Source: Fasciola hepatica (Eukaryota; Platyhelminthes; Trematoda; Plagiorchiida; Fasciolidae). From it: a DNA stretch of 64,000 nt. The notes under the pieces are model-generated. The model searched no databases, had not been told where the DNA came from, and worked only from the letters and a program-made list of their open reading frames with translations. Below, one piece after another: positions 1 through 12,050 of the stretch. Made by a program: the position numbers and the translations under genes. Location of the stretch: assembly GCA_948099385.1 (NCBI GenBank), contig CANUEZ040000104.1, positions 437,001 to 501,000 on the forward strand. Direction: 5' to 3'. Each line of letters starts with the position of its first letter. The first letter of the stretch is position 1.

Positions 1-918
1 TTTCTAGCTCAGGACGGGAACAGACATCTGGATCAGACAAATGTTGCACGGATAACCGGGTTTGCGGTTTGCGTTGATGACCAGGGAGCTGAAGCGGTAG
101 TCGCAATAAAACTAAAGCATGATCCGATTCTTCGAAAGTGGGCCAGTAGGATCTACCGTCCCAAACAGAACTGCACCACCGGTAGCTCACTACGATGTGA
201 TCGATCTAGCTTAGGTACCTGTTGAGTTAGAGCGTCGTGCCGCCGTGCGATTAGTGCTGTGTCGAAAATTTGAACTAGGCAGGAATAACCAATCGCCTGC
301 ACAAAACTGCAGGAGTCGATAGGCGTTATCCGTGCTCTGAGCGGGTGAAGAACAATGCCCACCTAAACAATCTTCTGAAGCAATACTTTTGCCAACCGGT
401 GAGTTAAAATCACGTGCTAGTATCACGATGTCAGAGCTTCTGCTCCTGAAAACGAGAGTGGTGATCTCATCATAGAACTCATCTTTCTGCATGTCAGAGC
501 TGTAGTCTGTTGGAGCGCATGTCGAGATCACAAACAGACTTCGCTTAACACAACTGTCCTTTTGAACGCCAACTGACCCCTGGAATCTGACAGCACATAA
601 ACGACTAATAACAAGTGTCCAGTCTAAAGATGCATCCTCGGCCTTTTTAGTCAAAACAATTTCGACACCAAATTGACTAGCAGCTCTAGCTATTCCGTCT
701 CCTGAAGTGCGAGAAAAATACTTCAACGAGATACCAAGAGCAGTTAATTGAATCACACCGCTCGAATCCTGGAGGAGCTTTTCACTTGCGCAACAGATAT
801 CAGTTTTCAGATAATCTGTTGTGAGCTCTAGGCACGCCTGCTTTTGGGCGTGCGTGAGGGTACGCACGTCAATGAAGCCGAGATTCGGAGGCCTACGAGA
901 CCTGAAAAAGTGAGTCAT
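1..918 (-). pseudogene. RTE-type LINE endonuclease fragment (broken, runs off window)
   Basis: Reads right to left as the apurinic-type endonuclease (exonuclease-endonuclease-phosphatase fold) that RTE-clade LINEs use to nick target DNA. Seen in the translation from 918: an N-terminal block around residues 12-30 (FIDVRTLTHAQKQ), CCASEK near residue 42 at the place of the metal-binding Glu, STCAPTDYSSD near 132, and ARDFNSPVG near 169 at the usual GDxN block (the Gly is replaced by Arg). The frame breaks near 215 and a TAG follows. In another frame the domain continues to the left edge with IDHIVVSYRW and ESDHALV, the latter holding the catalytic SDH. So there is at least one frameshift and one stop, and the RT lies outside the window. 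Similar proteins in flatworms are often mislabelled craniofacial development protein 2-like. The clade call is from memory of the family; the fold is secure. Confidence 0.85.
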
Positions 919-2990
919 AAGATAGTGGGTTATTCACACTACTGGGCAATAAACCGTTGCGAGTATTGGGCGTGTAGTCAGTGGAAGCATCATGAGTGGA
1001 TAGAGGGGGCAAAGAGAGATGGTGGAAGAGAAAAGACGAAGTTTGAATAAAAGGGAGGGGAATCCTCACGTCCATTATTTGCTTTCAAAACTTCATTAGC
1101 GTTATTCCTCACGCGTATCCCCGCTTCTGTGAGATGGTGTTTTTGCGTACTCGTATATCGTTGTGATAACTTGAAACAATCGGGATTTGCAATGCGTGGA
1201 ACACACGAAATGGAGAAAATTATCATCACTGTTACGTTTTGTATTTGTTCGGCAGAATAAAAGCATGCTAGTAAGATGTACGTTTGTTCAAAATGAGCGC
1301 ACAGTATGCATCATAAACAGAACAAATAGCGTTCAAAAGTGTGATATATGTCAATCAATATTAGTTTCTATGATGTGAGCCACACATCACTGTTGGGGTG
1401 GGGTATTGCACAGTGTGAAAGCAATAAGCGTCGAATGCCCCTGTATGAACGAGAGAGGAATGAATTACTAGCAGCCATCCACGGTATTTTTATAAACCTC
1501 ATAACCCCAGGTGACTGAGTAATCAACTCAACAACTGTCTTTCTAAAACTAGGTTTAGTAAAACACTATAGATATTTATGTATCCCACAGTGATTTGTGA
1601 GTAGTTTGTGGGATTTATGATACTTTCGTTTGGTTGACTGTCCTATGGACTTCACCGTTCACGTGCTGAACTCAGGTCATCCGACCAACTCCTATCTCGG
1701 AAGTACCAGACTCGAGTTGGGCCTCTATAGCACAGCCTAGGACGAGAATTCAGCAACGACCACGTAGTACCTTAGAAAACCTGGTGTACATCTGGATCGG
1801 AAATCAGTATACTGAATCTCGTCTAAACTGGAGAAGAATAATTCCTCTTCCATGAATGCCTCCACAGTCTGGTCGCAGTTAATCCGTATAGCGTTCAGTG
1901 GTCATCAGCGATAGTCCCCTCTTGATAGTGAGACAGAGACAGTATTCACAACCTATTTATGAAACATACATAAAGATATACCGAGAGTCCACTAGCAAGC
2001 TTTCGAGCAATCTGTTGTAAAATTCAATCATTCCACCTTGTACTCGCAAAGTGCACTTGGTGTCCAGCGTGAAGGTGGGTAAGGCGGTGTGTCAATATAT
2101 CGTTCACCCCTTGGTCATTTATTGTAATTGAAGTTGGGTCACAAGGTAATGTGGGGTCTTGTTGAAATTCAAGAAACTGTTCTGATCACATCATAAGGCC
2201 TTCCGACTCACGCAGCCAATTTTCGTTGTATTAGGAGTTCAGATATCCGAATTCATAATCGAAGACGGAAAAAATTCATTTTCAGTGTAGGAACAAGATA
2301 TTCTTTGCTAAAATTTTCCATCATATGACTCGGCTTTCACACCAGAACTTTGTGCGTTTGGCTTACGGGACTCTGATACACCCAAAACACAATACAATAC
2401 GTACACGACTCATTTTTCAATACCGACTGCTGCCATCCCCGGAAGTAAGGAAAAGGGTCTATGCTAAAAAAATATAAAGAATTTACCTGTTCCTTTCATC
2501 ACTTTCAAACAGAAGTATACATTTTTTTATGATATAATTACCTATTTCTCGAATTCGATTTGGATAATAACCCATTTATTTTTTTTATGAAATAAAACCT
2601 GATCAAATTAACAGTCTCTGCTGACTCTGTAAGTTGACCGATTTCCATCAATTCAAAATAAATGAGATCAGTTGAGACAATGCGTTTTGCTATCTGAACC
2701 GATAAATGAAAGTTTTTTCGTCCTAAATAAAGGCTACGTCGGTTTCCATTTCACTTTGTCATTTAATTTGTTTTGAATAACGCCAACATTCCAAACATAG
2801 GGATAATCCTGATGGCCTCATTCCTCCCTTCCCGGTAACAGTTCAGGCTACTTTCAGGGAAGTAATTATTCATCTAAAATTACCGTGAGAAAACAACCGT
2901 TTGATTCCAGCCGTTTCTATTGTTTCAACTTTGACCGGATTTTTTTTTGTTTTGCAAGTAGCCGGAAACTGGTCTGTCCATTTCTTATAG
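919..2990. other. No gene recognised
   Basis: Sequence upstream of the RTE endonuclease. It should include that element's 5' part if the copy is long, but no frame beyond about 918 resembles it. The rest is A+T-rich with several homopolymer T runs near 2520-2590 and 2940. Nothing else is supported. Confidence 0.5.
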
Positions 2991-2993
2991 TGT

Positions 2994-3290
2994 TCAAGTG
3001 TATACACCCAATTGCTTTAATTTACGCAATAAATGCTGAGTGGAGTTGGCTATTTTGAATAATCGTATTTCTTTTATGCAAAACCCATAAAGTAATGTAA
3101 ATTTGACTGTTTCTCCGAAAACCATCAAAAGTCCTGAATATAGTTTCAGCCTGATCCCAACTAGCGCAACCGGTTCCTCATACACTTTCCTGACTGGATT
3201 CCATCCTGCACACAAGGAGTCATGTCTCGCCAATAAAAGGTCCAATGAATCTAGTAAGAAGACTGTTTGCCTTAGAAAATTGAGAGTCTT
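2994..3290 (-). CDS. Open frame, possible host exon (unidentified)
   Basis: About 95 codons are open on the minus strand. CAG acceptor-like sites lie near 3283 and 3212, and a GTGTAT donor-like site lies near 3004. The translation contains WNPVRKVYEEPVALVGIRLK, which vaguely recalls the conserved PVxxVGIxxKL block of voltage-gated calcium channel alpha2-delta subunits. That resemblance is a short match from memory, and no neighbouring exon supports it. A frame of this length is expected several times by chance in 64 kb at this composition. The plus-strand frame over the same bases is probably a shadow. Confidence 0.18.
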   Translation of the reverse strand, partial: KTLNFLRQTVFLLDSLDLLLARHDSLCAGWNPVRKVYEEPVALVGIRLKLYSGLLMVFGETVKFTLLYGFCIKEIRLFKIANSTQHLLRKLKQLGVYT

Positions 3291-3339
3291 TTTCACAAAA
3301 GGCATCTTCTTTAGAAGACATGCGCTAATCATAATCAAA

Positions 3340-6300
3340 ACTCGGCGTAAAAGCCTAGTGGTCTACCGAAAGATCTAAATGACCCGCTTAGTTTTATTGT
3401 CGTTTTGTGCCGGATTGGTTGATTCTGCTCCTTTCTGACAACAGAACCAGGCCGTCTATTGGAAATTTGATTGGGTCATTCCTTCAAATAAACAGATGGG
3501 TATCTTGCATTATTGGACTTTCTGCATCAATGTGTTTATTGGAGATCAGTTCTCGTGATCGTCAACATGAAACGGCGGCGAGGAACGCGTCAAGAGTGGA
3601 TTAAATTTAATGGGTTTATTGTGAACTAAACACTGAGGTAGCAATAGTCGATTAGGACAACTTTAACTTGCCGGAGTTTGTAGGTAAGAAATTTTGTTCC
3701 AAGTGATTTCAAAGCACACAAAATAAAATGGCAAATGTGAAAGGCGCGCCATTGGGTTGTAGAGAGGAATAGTAACCCAAATAGCATTCTGTCAAAACAA
3801 TCGGTTTACTACTGAGCATCAGACATTGAATTATTCATCCTGGAAGAATTGAACCTAAATTGAAAGATCGAAAAATTCTCGGTCGTATATTCACTATCAT
3901 GGGCGCATATCAGAAGGAATAGCCATTCTGGCTGGAAGCGGAGTTCAAGTGTGAGAATGAAGTGAGTTAATTTGTCGAGTTTCGCAGCGCAGGGCCAACA
4001 ATTTTTGGAAGTGTTTCGATTCAGCTAGGTTGATTGCTGAAACTGTTCGACAAATTGAGAAAAGTTTTCCTAATTTTTCATATTTTCCCCAGTTCTCCTA
4101 GGCTATTCATTCTGCAGGCACTTGCATAAAGATGGATTCATAGGACGGGTGAATTTTATAACAAGAATGCTGTTGTGACTGTGGTGATCTGATTCTAAAA
4201 GAACGAACTAATAAACGCACAGCTCATAGGATTACTGCTTAATTTCGGTCATCTCGGTAACAATAATTACTTTTGAAACATGTCTAATTCACCCGATAAT
4301 TCCTGGTCCCAGTATCAAGTAATAGGAGCAGCACATCCGTATGCCATCACTTGCACCTTAGAACCGATGGGGTTGAGCTTTTCAATCCCGCAGTTGCCTC
4401 AAGATGTATTTTGTCCTTCTGACAGATTATTCCTGAATAATTCTGATTAGAACGAATTAGACGCTACTTGATCTGTGCCCCGTTTTTCTTATACGTAACG
4501 TGTTTCTTACGATGACGGAAATCGTAACACCTCGCCGTCTCTTCCAAAGGTCATTCGATTCGCACCGCAGTCGAAATAATACTGAACATGTTCGGTGGGC
4601 TAACAAGTACCGGTAATGGGTGAGGCATAAACCAGGCTTCATCATCATTTACCAATATTGATAATGATTTGGATTTCTCTTAATGTTATACGACTCAAGA
4701 AAGAATGAATGTGTTTGATGTCTTGTCTGGCGAATTTATTTCACTTTGTCTTTGCGTACCATCTTACTGCACAAAGATTACATTCCTGACCAAACCAGGT
4801 ATACTTTGAGCTGCATGATGTCAACTGTGAATTCTTCCGGCTGGATTATCCATCCAATCACTTCCGATATTTGACTTGTTGGCCTTAGTGTTATTCAAAA
4901 ATTTCTTTACCATGAGAATATTTTTGTACTTGAACCTCTTTGCCATCTTCAACCTACAATCATTCTAGTAAAGTTCATTTTCACAACCCATCTCCATTGG
5001 GTGAAAATTATACCTATTTGATAAAAGATTCATCCCACTAATAATAATGTTTCGATTTTACGATTATTTCCGCTGAACACACTTGGAGAACACAGATCGG
5101 CAAACGAGCTGGTTCCCAGTGATTCTTGAGCATTTCTTTACAAAATATTACAGCAAACTGTGGGATATTTCACCACCTCTATTTTCTAGCATTTCCACTG
5201 TTTGCAAAATCGTTCCACTCTCTTACCTTGTCGGTATATTTCTTGATGTATTCAATGGAGGATAAATTACTGAAAACGACTTTGTTCGCCAAGTTTTTTT
5301 TCAAAAGTGTATTCTTCAAACTTACCCCGGAGCTCACATTTGCCCATTGCATCTTCCAGAATCTTTCCCAAACTCAAGCTCATCTAATCAGACTAAAGCA
5401 ACATTTTGTAACCTCAATTGTAATTTTTGGGGGGAGATTTCAATCACCTTTATGTTGCTTTCCTCAACTAATTAGCGCTCAACTTCCCTGTGAACATCTC
5501 TACGAGGGAGAATGCTAGGCTTACTTGCGAACGAAGCCGTCAATTTGTAAGCTCTGAGCACTGAAACATCATATTGATGTACTGCAATACGTAGTCTTTC
5601 GTTAGCCGCAAGGATGCAGAGATACAATGTCCACCGGAAAATGTAACACGGATGAGAGAAATTGTCGGCCACACTGATCTTCATCTATTCCTTTACCACT
5701 GACTGCAACCATCTCACGGGTAACTTCAGCACTTGATGCGAGATATGTAGTCCGTCGGAGTCAGTTCACATTCATACTGTTTGGTACCGGTCGCCCTATT
5801 TGAAAACGATGAGATGACAGAAGAAAATTACTCCCACGGTTGAAGATCAGTCATAGGTAATTTCAACTCATTTCATGAATTTCAACTTATAATCACTTGA
5901 CTGTCGTTACAAATAAGTCAAACTTACAAAAAGTAAACATGGCCAGACTGAGAATGCGATCAGCGACCCCCTTAGTATGAGTTCTATTGGTAGATGATCT
6001 TAGGGGGCCACTGTGGTGCGCAATGCAATCTCGAGTTTAGAGCCCAACAAACATTTCGACATTTGTCACCAACACCAGTAAAATGCTGAGCGATCCGAAT
6101 GGATTCAAGATCATGAGAACGATGGGGCCTGACAAACTATGACCCACCGTCTTCGAAAAGTGTTATGTTTTAAGCTGAACCTCTTGTGGTATTTTTTGAC
6201 ACGTGCACTGAACAAAAAGCCATGGTTAACCGCTGCTTTACTCAAAACGGAAATCTGCGAATTTTGCCGAGATCCATGCCTCTTGGCTAACCTGAACTGC

Positions 6301-7968
6301 TGAAGAATTTTATTTCACACTAATTCCTCCACTGATATTCACCACGATTACCAGTTTGACGAAAAAACAAACGTCCCATCAAAGACTCGATAGCATATTC
6401 ACTGGCTTCCATCTTGTCGACAGTTGAGTAGAAAGAAAATCCTTTAAACCTACGGTTCGGCATTCAATAATGTAGATAAAACCATACCAGTAAAAACTTT
6501 CCCCAATGCAAAGGGACTTTCACACGACATTTATCAGTTTCGAGACTATTTCACCGATACCATTTTTCCTTCATCACTCCCATTCAAATTTTCCGGTTTT
6601 CGAATATAAGTTCCGGTCATTTTACAAAACGTTATATCACAACCTAGTAATATCTCACGCGTAAAGTAACTTCGTTTCTTTACTGCGAAGAAAGTTTCAT
6701 CGTATGTCGAAATTTGTACTGATACAATATCGGACAAGACTTGTCCGCTGAACACGTATTACATCTCTGGTTTTTCTTTCTCACCCAAGACGTCTGAAAT
6801 CAAGCTGTTCTGCCCACAGACATTCAGTCGTTGTTTGTATGTACCACCCTATTTCGTGAGGTACGTTGTAGGATGAAATCAGAAAATTCCTTCTAGAGCC
6901 GCCATTATCATTCTTTTGTTACCACTGCTTAAATAAGGCTTTTTTTCTTGTTTTCTAATTATAAAGTGATAAACAAATATGTATTCCACTTTGTACTTAT
7001 TGATGAACATTCTGCCTGAAATCCAGCCCTTGCAGCTAATTCAGTGACGTTTTGACATTGATCTGACTGTCTTATCTTCTCAAGCATACGATTCACATTG
7101 ATGATTCCCTCAATTATAACGTAATTTGCGCTATCAAACTTGAGCTCTTCCAGCTTGAGTAAATTTTCTTTGATAACTAACAAGGTTTTGCACATTCTCT
7201 GGTCAGCAATCTGAAGTCATCTTTGGACTAACTACACAAAGGACCCGTCTGTCAAAGTCCGAAGTAATCTCTAATCTTGTTCTTGATCAGAAAATGTGGA
7301 GTACCATTGGAAGTTTCACCACAAATTTTCAAACGATCGGTTCGATGTTCGTCTTGTTTGCCAGCCGAAGTGTATTCATCCGTCTGATTGCCTCTCATTT
7401 CTCGTTAGTAGTTATTGGTCACCCGCTGCTGAACACATGAAATTATTCGTTGACTTGCGTTCACCTGAGCACTCGTACTGGTTCACTCTGGGCACACTGC
7501 TGGAACAAATGGATTGCTCAAATACAGTCTGTGCCCTCAATTCAAGGGTAAACATTGTTTCCATTACAGAAGCAATATCCGTCCGAAATCCCATCAGATA
7601 CGGTCCTCTTAGTTTAAATTGGCTCAATGAACAAGTAACATTTCCTAATCGCGGACACGTTGATGTCACATAGCAAAATGGCGCCGGGTTTACGGCTCAT
7701 CTTATCGTGGTCGACAGAATTCAATCTAGAACATCGTAAAACAAAACTTGTTGCTGTCCATATTTCTACACTTTTAGTCTGCCAGAAGCTCGTATTTCGG
7801 TACTGTCCTTTGACAAGTTAGAAAACAGTTTCGTTTCATTCAATTTTCTTAATGTCCTGCGAGTGAATTCCCAACACAATATGAGCACCGCTTATAACAG
7901 ATCTTACTCGACAGTTGAATTAGGAGGTAAAATGTGAGTAACACGGCATGGTCGGTGGCAGATTATGA
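3340..7968. other. No gene recognised; several chance-length open frames
   Basis: Open frames of 60-130 codons occur on both strands (for example 5126-5518 plus and 7296-7673 plus), as expected by chance. Two minus-strand frames are slightly exon-like. One, about 6990-7195, is helical and acidic. The other, near 5525-5684, ends at a GCAA|GTAAGC donor-like site. No family is recognised and no repeat was seen. Confidence 0.45.
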
Positions 7969-8469
7969 ACCGACGTTTCCGTTGCCGTGGGTAATCTTTC
8001 TCTATTTGAATCGAATGGAAATTTTGTCTTGTCAACTAGATACAATGCGATACTACTCATTCAGAAAGTTACCTTGTTTTCAGAGAACAAAACCGAAACT
8101 TGGTTAATCGCCCAGTTTTGCAAGAAAGATATACTCCATTTCAAATCTACGGACATTCATTATAAAGCTTTCAAATTCTCAGCCTATATGCATTGCAAAG
8201 TGGAATATCCACTTGCATTTTTTCACAGTCAACAGTCCAGCGAACCGAACCGACGACTGTTTGCTTACCTGGTAGATGCTCTACAAATTGAGCTTCCATG
8301 GTCCGGACTGCTGGGCTTGTGTGGTCAAACATTTGCCCCCAATCCGGCTTGCGGTGTTGGACTGATGAATGTGAAAACGCAAGTGATTCTTGCAATATGG
8401 AAGAATCAGGCTTCTCGTACTTACGGTACATCCCATATGGATTACTTCCTCAACCCTAATCAAAAATAA
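7969..8469 (+). CDS. Longest non-repeat open frame of the left half, unidentified
   Basis: Stop-free frame of about 166 codons with no convincing ATG at its start, so if real it is an exon rather than a whole gene. A good acceptor-like site (CTTGTTTTCAG) lies inside it at about 8081, and a GTAGAT donor-like site at about 8271. The translation is mixed, with no signal peptide, motif or domain I recognise. At this base composition a frame this long is expected less than once by chance in the window, so it deserves a protein search, but the evidence for coding is weak. Confidence 0.2.
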   Translation, partial: TDVSVAVGNLSLFESNGNFVLSTRYNAILLIQKVTLFSENKTETWLIAQFCKKDILHFKSTDIHYKAFKFSAYMHCKVEYPLAFFHSQQSSEPNRRLFAYLVDALQIELPWSGLLGLCGQTFAPNPACGVGLMNVKTQVILAIWKNQASRTYGTSHMDYFLNPNQK

Positions 8470-8849
8470 GCCTTTAACCGCAATCCACATTTTTCTACCG
8501 TTAAAACGAATTACACGGATTCCTGCCTTCTAATTGTTACGATGCATTCGTATCTTTAACCTTCATCATAAAAACAAAACATTTGCGCGGATCACGATAT
8601 GTTACTCTTCAAGTCGTTGCAAACTAAGTCACTTTTTATCATTTATTCTTCACATCATTTGTCGCCTGACTAATACTAGTCTAGGGTCCCAGATCATTTG
8701 GTTTTCACCTTCGAAGTCAGATAAATAAATTTTGCCAACGCTGGTCACTTTTCTGGTAGGCCGTGACTTTCTCCCGTCCCGCTCGTTATCGCACATAGCC
8801 TATTTGAAATGTACATGCTTTTGCATCATTAGCCCCATGGTCTAGTAAA

Positions 8850-8852
<3 letters not shown>

Positions 8853-8888
<36 letters not shown>
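8853..8888. repeat. (TA)n microsatellite, 36 bp
   Basis: Perfect alternating A/T run of 18 dinucleotides. Confidence 0.97.
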
Positions 8889-8890
<2 letters not shown>

Positions 8891-9809
8891 TCTCTGCATA
8901 ACAACAAGCAACATGCACTTTAATGATAAGATACATTTCCGACTAGCGTTTTGCTTGTGTCTTCATACTCTAAAGCGATTACCGACCTGGCCGCTGCGTC
9001 CACTTACTTATCGTTGCCCAGCTGTTGCAGATAGGTCCCAGAGAGAAACAAGACGAACAAGCAAGAATGAAACAAGTCGGGTTAACCGAAACCAATGCAC
9101 ATGGATGAATTCAATGATGTGGTGAGTAAACAAGTCTAATAAACGGTCACATACCTCACCACTACAACCCCGAGGTAACCAGCTAGCTACAACAGTGCTT
9201 ACGAAATCTCTATGGTAGAATACAGAAATCGTGTTCAAAATCCAGCTTTCCTCATTGCGCAAAAGAAATGCTTTGCAAACGTTTGTCGCCGATCACGTGT
9301 CATATGCCCCTCATTTAGTCCATTCTCATTAGGATCGTTTCTTATTACCATCTCTTTCTTTCCGTTAGGTAGAGTGACTGGAGGTACCAAATGAATCCGA
9401 TCCACTCGAATCAAGTTCCAATTCAAAGAAGCAAAACCCAGTTCAAACATGGACACGACAATTATCGAGATAACTTTGTTTTAAGTTGCCTGTCCAATAT
9501 AAAACATATACTTGTTGTTATTAGATATTTTTGTATAACGGTAGTGGTCACGTGCACGACCAATTACCACACGATGTCACTATTTTGGTAATCCATTTCG
9601 GTACCATTTTGTTCATGTTACATTTTAATCACTTCAAGGTAGATTAAAAAGCTTTCTCAGTAAAGAAAAACAGCTGGCGGATGATGGTTTCCAAGCTCAT
9701 GTACTTCAACAATGCAGTCATTAGGGTTCCTTTCACTATCTATATCAGAAACCTCAATTACCATTGCGTGATTCCGCAACGTTGCTGTCCGTGGGGTACC
9801 GGAATCGAT

Positions 9810-9812
<3 letters not shown>
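8889..9812. other. No gene recognised
   Basis: Mixed sequence between two (TA)n tracts. A GTGAGT donor-like site follows an open stretch near 9121, but no frame or motif is recognised. Confidence 0.5.

Positions 9813-9897
<85 letters not shown>
9813..9897. repeat. (TA)n microsatellite, 85 bp
   Basis: Perfect alternating A/T run. The Tyr-Ile repeats translated from it in several frames are artefacts. Confidence 0.97.
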
Positions 9898-9899
<2 letters not shown>

Positions 9900-10513
9900 T
9901 GACCAGCGTACAGTTTGTTGTCACCAAGACAAATCTTCTGAAATAAAACCTCACTTGAGAACCGCATCTTTATTATTGGATCCGTAGAATATTCGTGGGA
10001 ACAAATAAAATGAAGTGAAGAAATTAAGTTCAGCATAGCCTTACAGCTGTGCTTTTATTCCTGGTGCACTGTCCTGATCAAATTTATCGTAGAATCCAAA
10101 TGATCACCAAGAAATTATCCGTGGGTACAGCATAGTGAATTCAACTGACCTTCCAACATATTTGATTGGTCCAAAAAGCACATAACGATGTTAGATACAA
10201 TCATTTCACCTAATGATCGCCACAGATATGCGTTGATCAATACCGTGTCCGTGTGAGCACATTCGTGCCGCATAAAATGCAACTACGTAGACGCCTTTCC
10301 TATATTCGTCGTTGATCATAGTAGGAACAGCATGTACGCAAGCGAGATATTACAGCACTTGTTTACTTGCAGTTCATGCACAAATCATCCAGTCAATCTT
10401 TTGGACGTAAGACTATTTTCCGTCAAGTGTTATTCTTCGTTTGATGGACCATTTCTCGGAACTTCAATGACGCATTCCTCTCTTGAATTATTCGTTGTAT
10501 TTCACACTAGATA
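9898..10513. other. No gene recognised
   Basis: No motif, repeat or convincing frame seen. Confidence 0.5.
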
Positions 10514-10516
10514 GAT

Positions 10517-10658
10517 ATTGGGATATAATAGGTGAGCCTCAAGAAGCACTTCACAAATTAGGTCGTACTTATGAGAATGCTTTTGAAAGAATTTTAAAGG
10601 AATTTATGCATGAGGAATATCTTCTACATGTGCTCTGTGGCTGCTCACAATTTGTATA
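10517..10658 (+). CDS. Possible host exon (unidentified)
   Basis: After an acceptor-like CACTAGATAG, a frame of about 45 codons is open on the plus strand. It reads as a charged helical segment (contains HKLGRTYENAFERILKEF) and ends at a TAG. No clear donor was found. It is grouped with the plus-strand candidates at 11.56-12.05 kb only because of strand and proximity. Chance is a realistic alternative. Confidence 0.18.
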
Positions 10659-11559
10659 GGACAGGACCAATCAGGGTGGAAATCATTCCAGTTTTCACCC
10701 TATTTGATTCCCGTTGTAGACTTTGAAGTCAGCATTTCGAGCCAAATAGGCCGTGAAACAACTGTGCAAAATATGGGAACTTTGCTAGACGCATCTTGGA
10801 ATAACAAAGAGGTCTCCGCTTGTGAATTCGTAAGTGATTGCTGTTTGTAGGCAAACTCGAATAAGTTATGATTCTCAATAGAAGACAAAATAACCTGTCA
10901 ATCTATCTTGTTGAAGATTTCGCTAATCGGTGTAATGATGTTCATTGAGTCGAGGAAAAATTATTTGGGATGTGAAGATGATTTTACACACAGGAGAAAT
11001 GGCAAGTTTCACATGTTCTTTCCTGTCTATGGATCGGATTCAAATGTGGACAAGGCATGTTTGGATCATGAGGTCCAAAATTTAAACAGTGATTCACAAT
11101 TGGATGAAGTCCAAAGAGATAAAGCCTGAGAATTTCATTCACGCTACAGGTGACTATCGTTGTCTGCTCTATGGCATCCCTATTCATTATTGCTGGATTT
11201 CAATCGGTTGTTGCTTGCATGAACGTATTTTTTCAAATTTCGTGGTTTCAAACTAGATCGTGATAAATGTGACTCAAAACATTAATTGATTCAAATGCAA
11301 CCAGTATTTTTCTGCTCCAAATATTGGGAATCAAAATTGTCCGAAGACAAAAATCTGTCATTGGTGATGTATTGTTAACTGACTTTATTAACTTTCCAGC
11401 TGCTACAATAAGACTTCAACAAAACTGTTAGTTGTCGTGATGCTGAGCATTTGGTTCGGACTTGCTTCAATACAATCACACAGTTATCCACTCTTTCACT
11501 TGATTATAGTCTATTCCTCTATCGAAGACTAACAAGCTTTGCTTTATGCTAAATATCAG

Positions 11560-11810
11560 TTGCTACTTTGTGGTACGCTAACCCGGAAGAAGATTACCCC
11601 AAATATACAAATTGTGAGGGAGTGGACTTGTTCAATTGGCGGTATACTATTCTAAAAGGGGTAATTAGAATGTTGAAAACTGCATGCGCTTTGTAGTTTA
11701 CAACGGTGCTAATGAGCCCGAACTTGTGTACTGCGATACACTCATTAGCAGTTTACCCATGTTTCCTGTTTGATTCGTGTGAAAGGAGTGCAAGCAAAAC
11801 GCTGGACTAA
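11560..11810 (+). CDS. Possible pair of host exons separated by a 36-nt intron
   Basis: An acceptor-like site with a CTAAAT branch-point-like element (AAATATCAG, ending at 11559) opens a 33-codon frame (contains WYANPEEDYPKYTNCEGVDL) that ends at AAAGGG|GTAATT. The next TTTGTAG acceptor lies only 36 nt on (intron 11661-11696). In phase, the frame then continues for 37 codons to a TAA at 11808. Introns of about this size are known from flatworm genes. The product is not recognised, and a second frame across 11700-11770 also looks protein-like, so the reading is uncertain. Confidence 0.28.
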
Positions 11811-12050
11811 ATGGGATTGTTATCCCTCGTGGTTTTCACAACGAACAGATCCATGAATTCTTCATCAGAACTCCAGAAGAAATGAAGGAGAACATTATCA
11901 TGACATCGTACTGGCGGGGATGTCAACTCGATGACCACATGCACCTTTATTCATTACCTATGAGCCAGAAGACAGTTTTCGAATTGCGGAATGTTTTGGA
12001 CTCAGTTCACCAATGCCAAGTTTCCAAACTTCGCGGTCCTCGAAAGACAA
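11786..12050 (+). CDS. Possible host exon with strong GTGAGT donor (unidentified)
   Basis: A plus-strand frame is open for about 98 codons and could be entered at the AAG|GAGTGC site near 11785. It ends exactly at a consensus donor (GACAA|GTGAGT, 12051). The translation is mixed and not low-complexity (contains YWRGCQLDDHMHLYSLPMSQ). It overlaps the end of the preceding candidate in another frame, so at most one of the two is right there. No family is recognised. Confidence 0.28.

Noticed and set aside
9681..10036. Open frames encoding long Tyr-Ile repeats on both strands (also at 42,402-42,739 and 59,554-59,881)
   Set aside because: They are direct translations of (TA)n microsatellites, which contain no stop in two of three frames.
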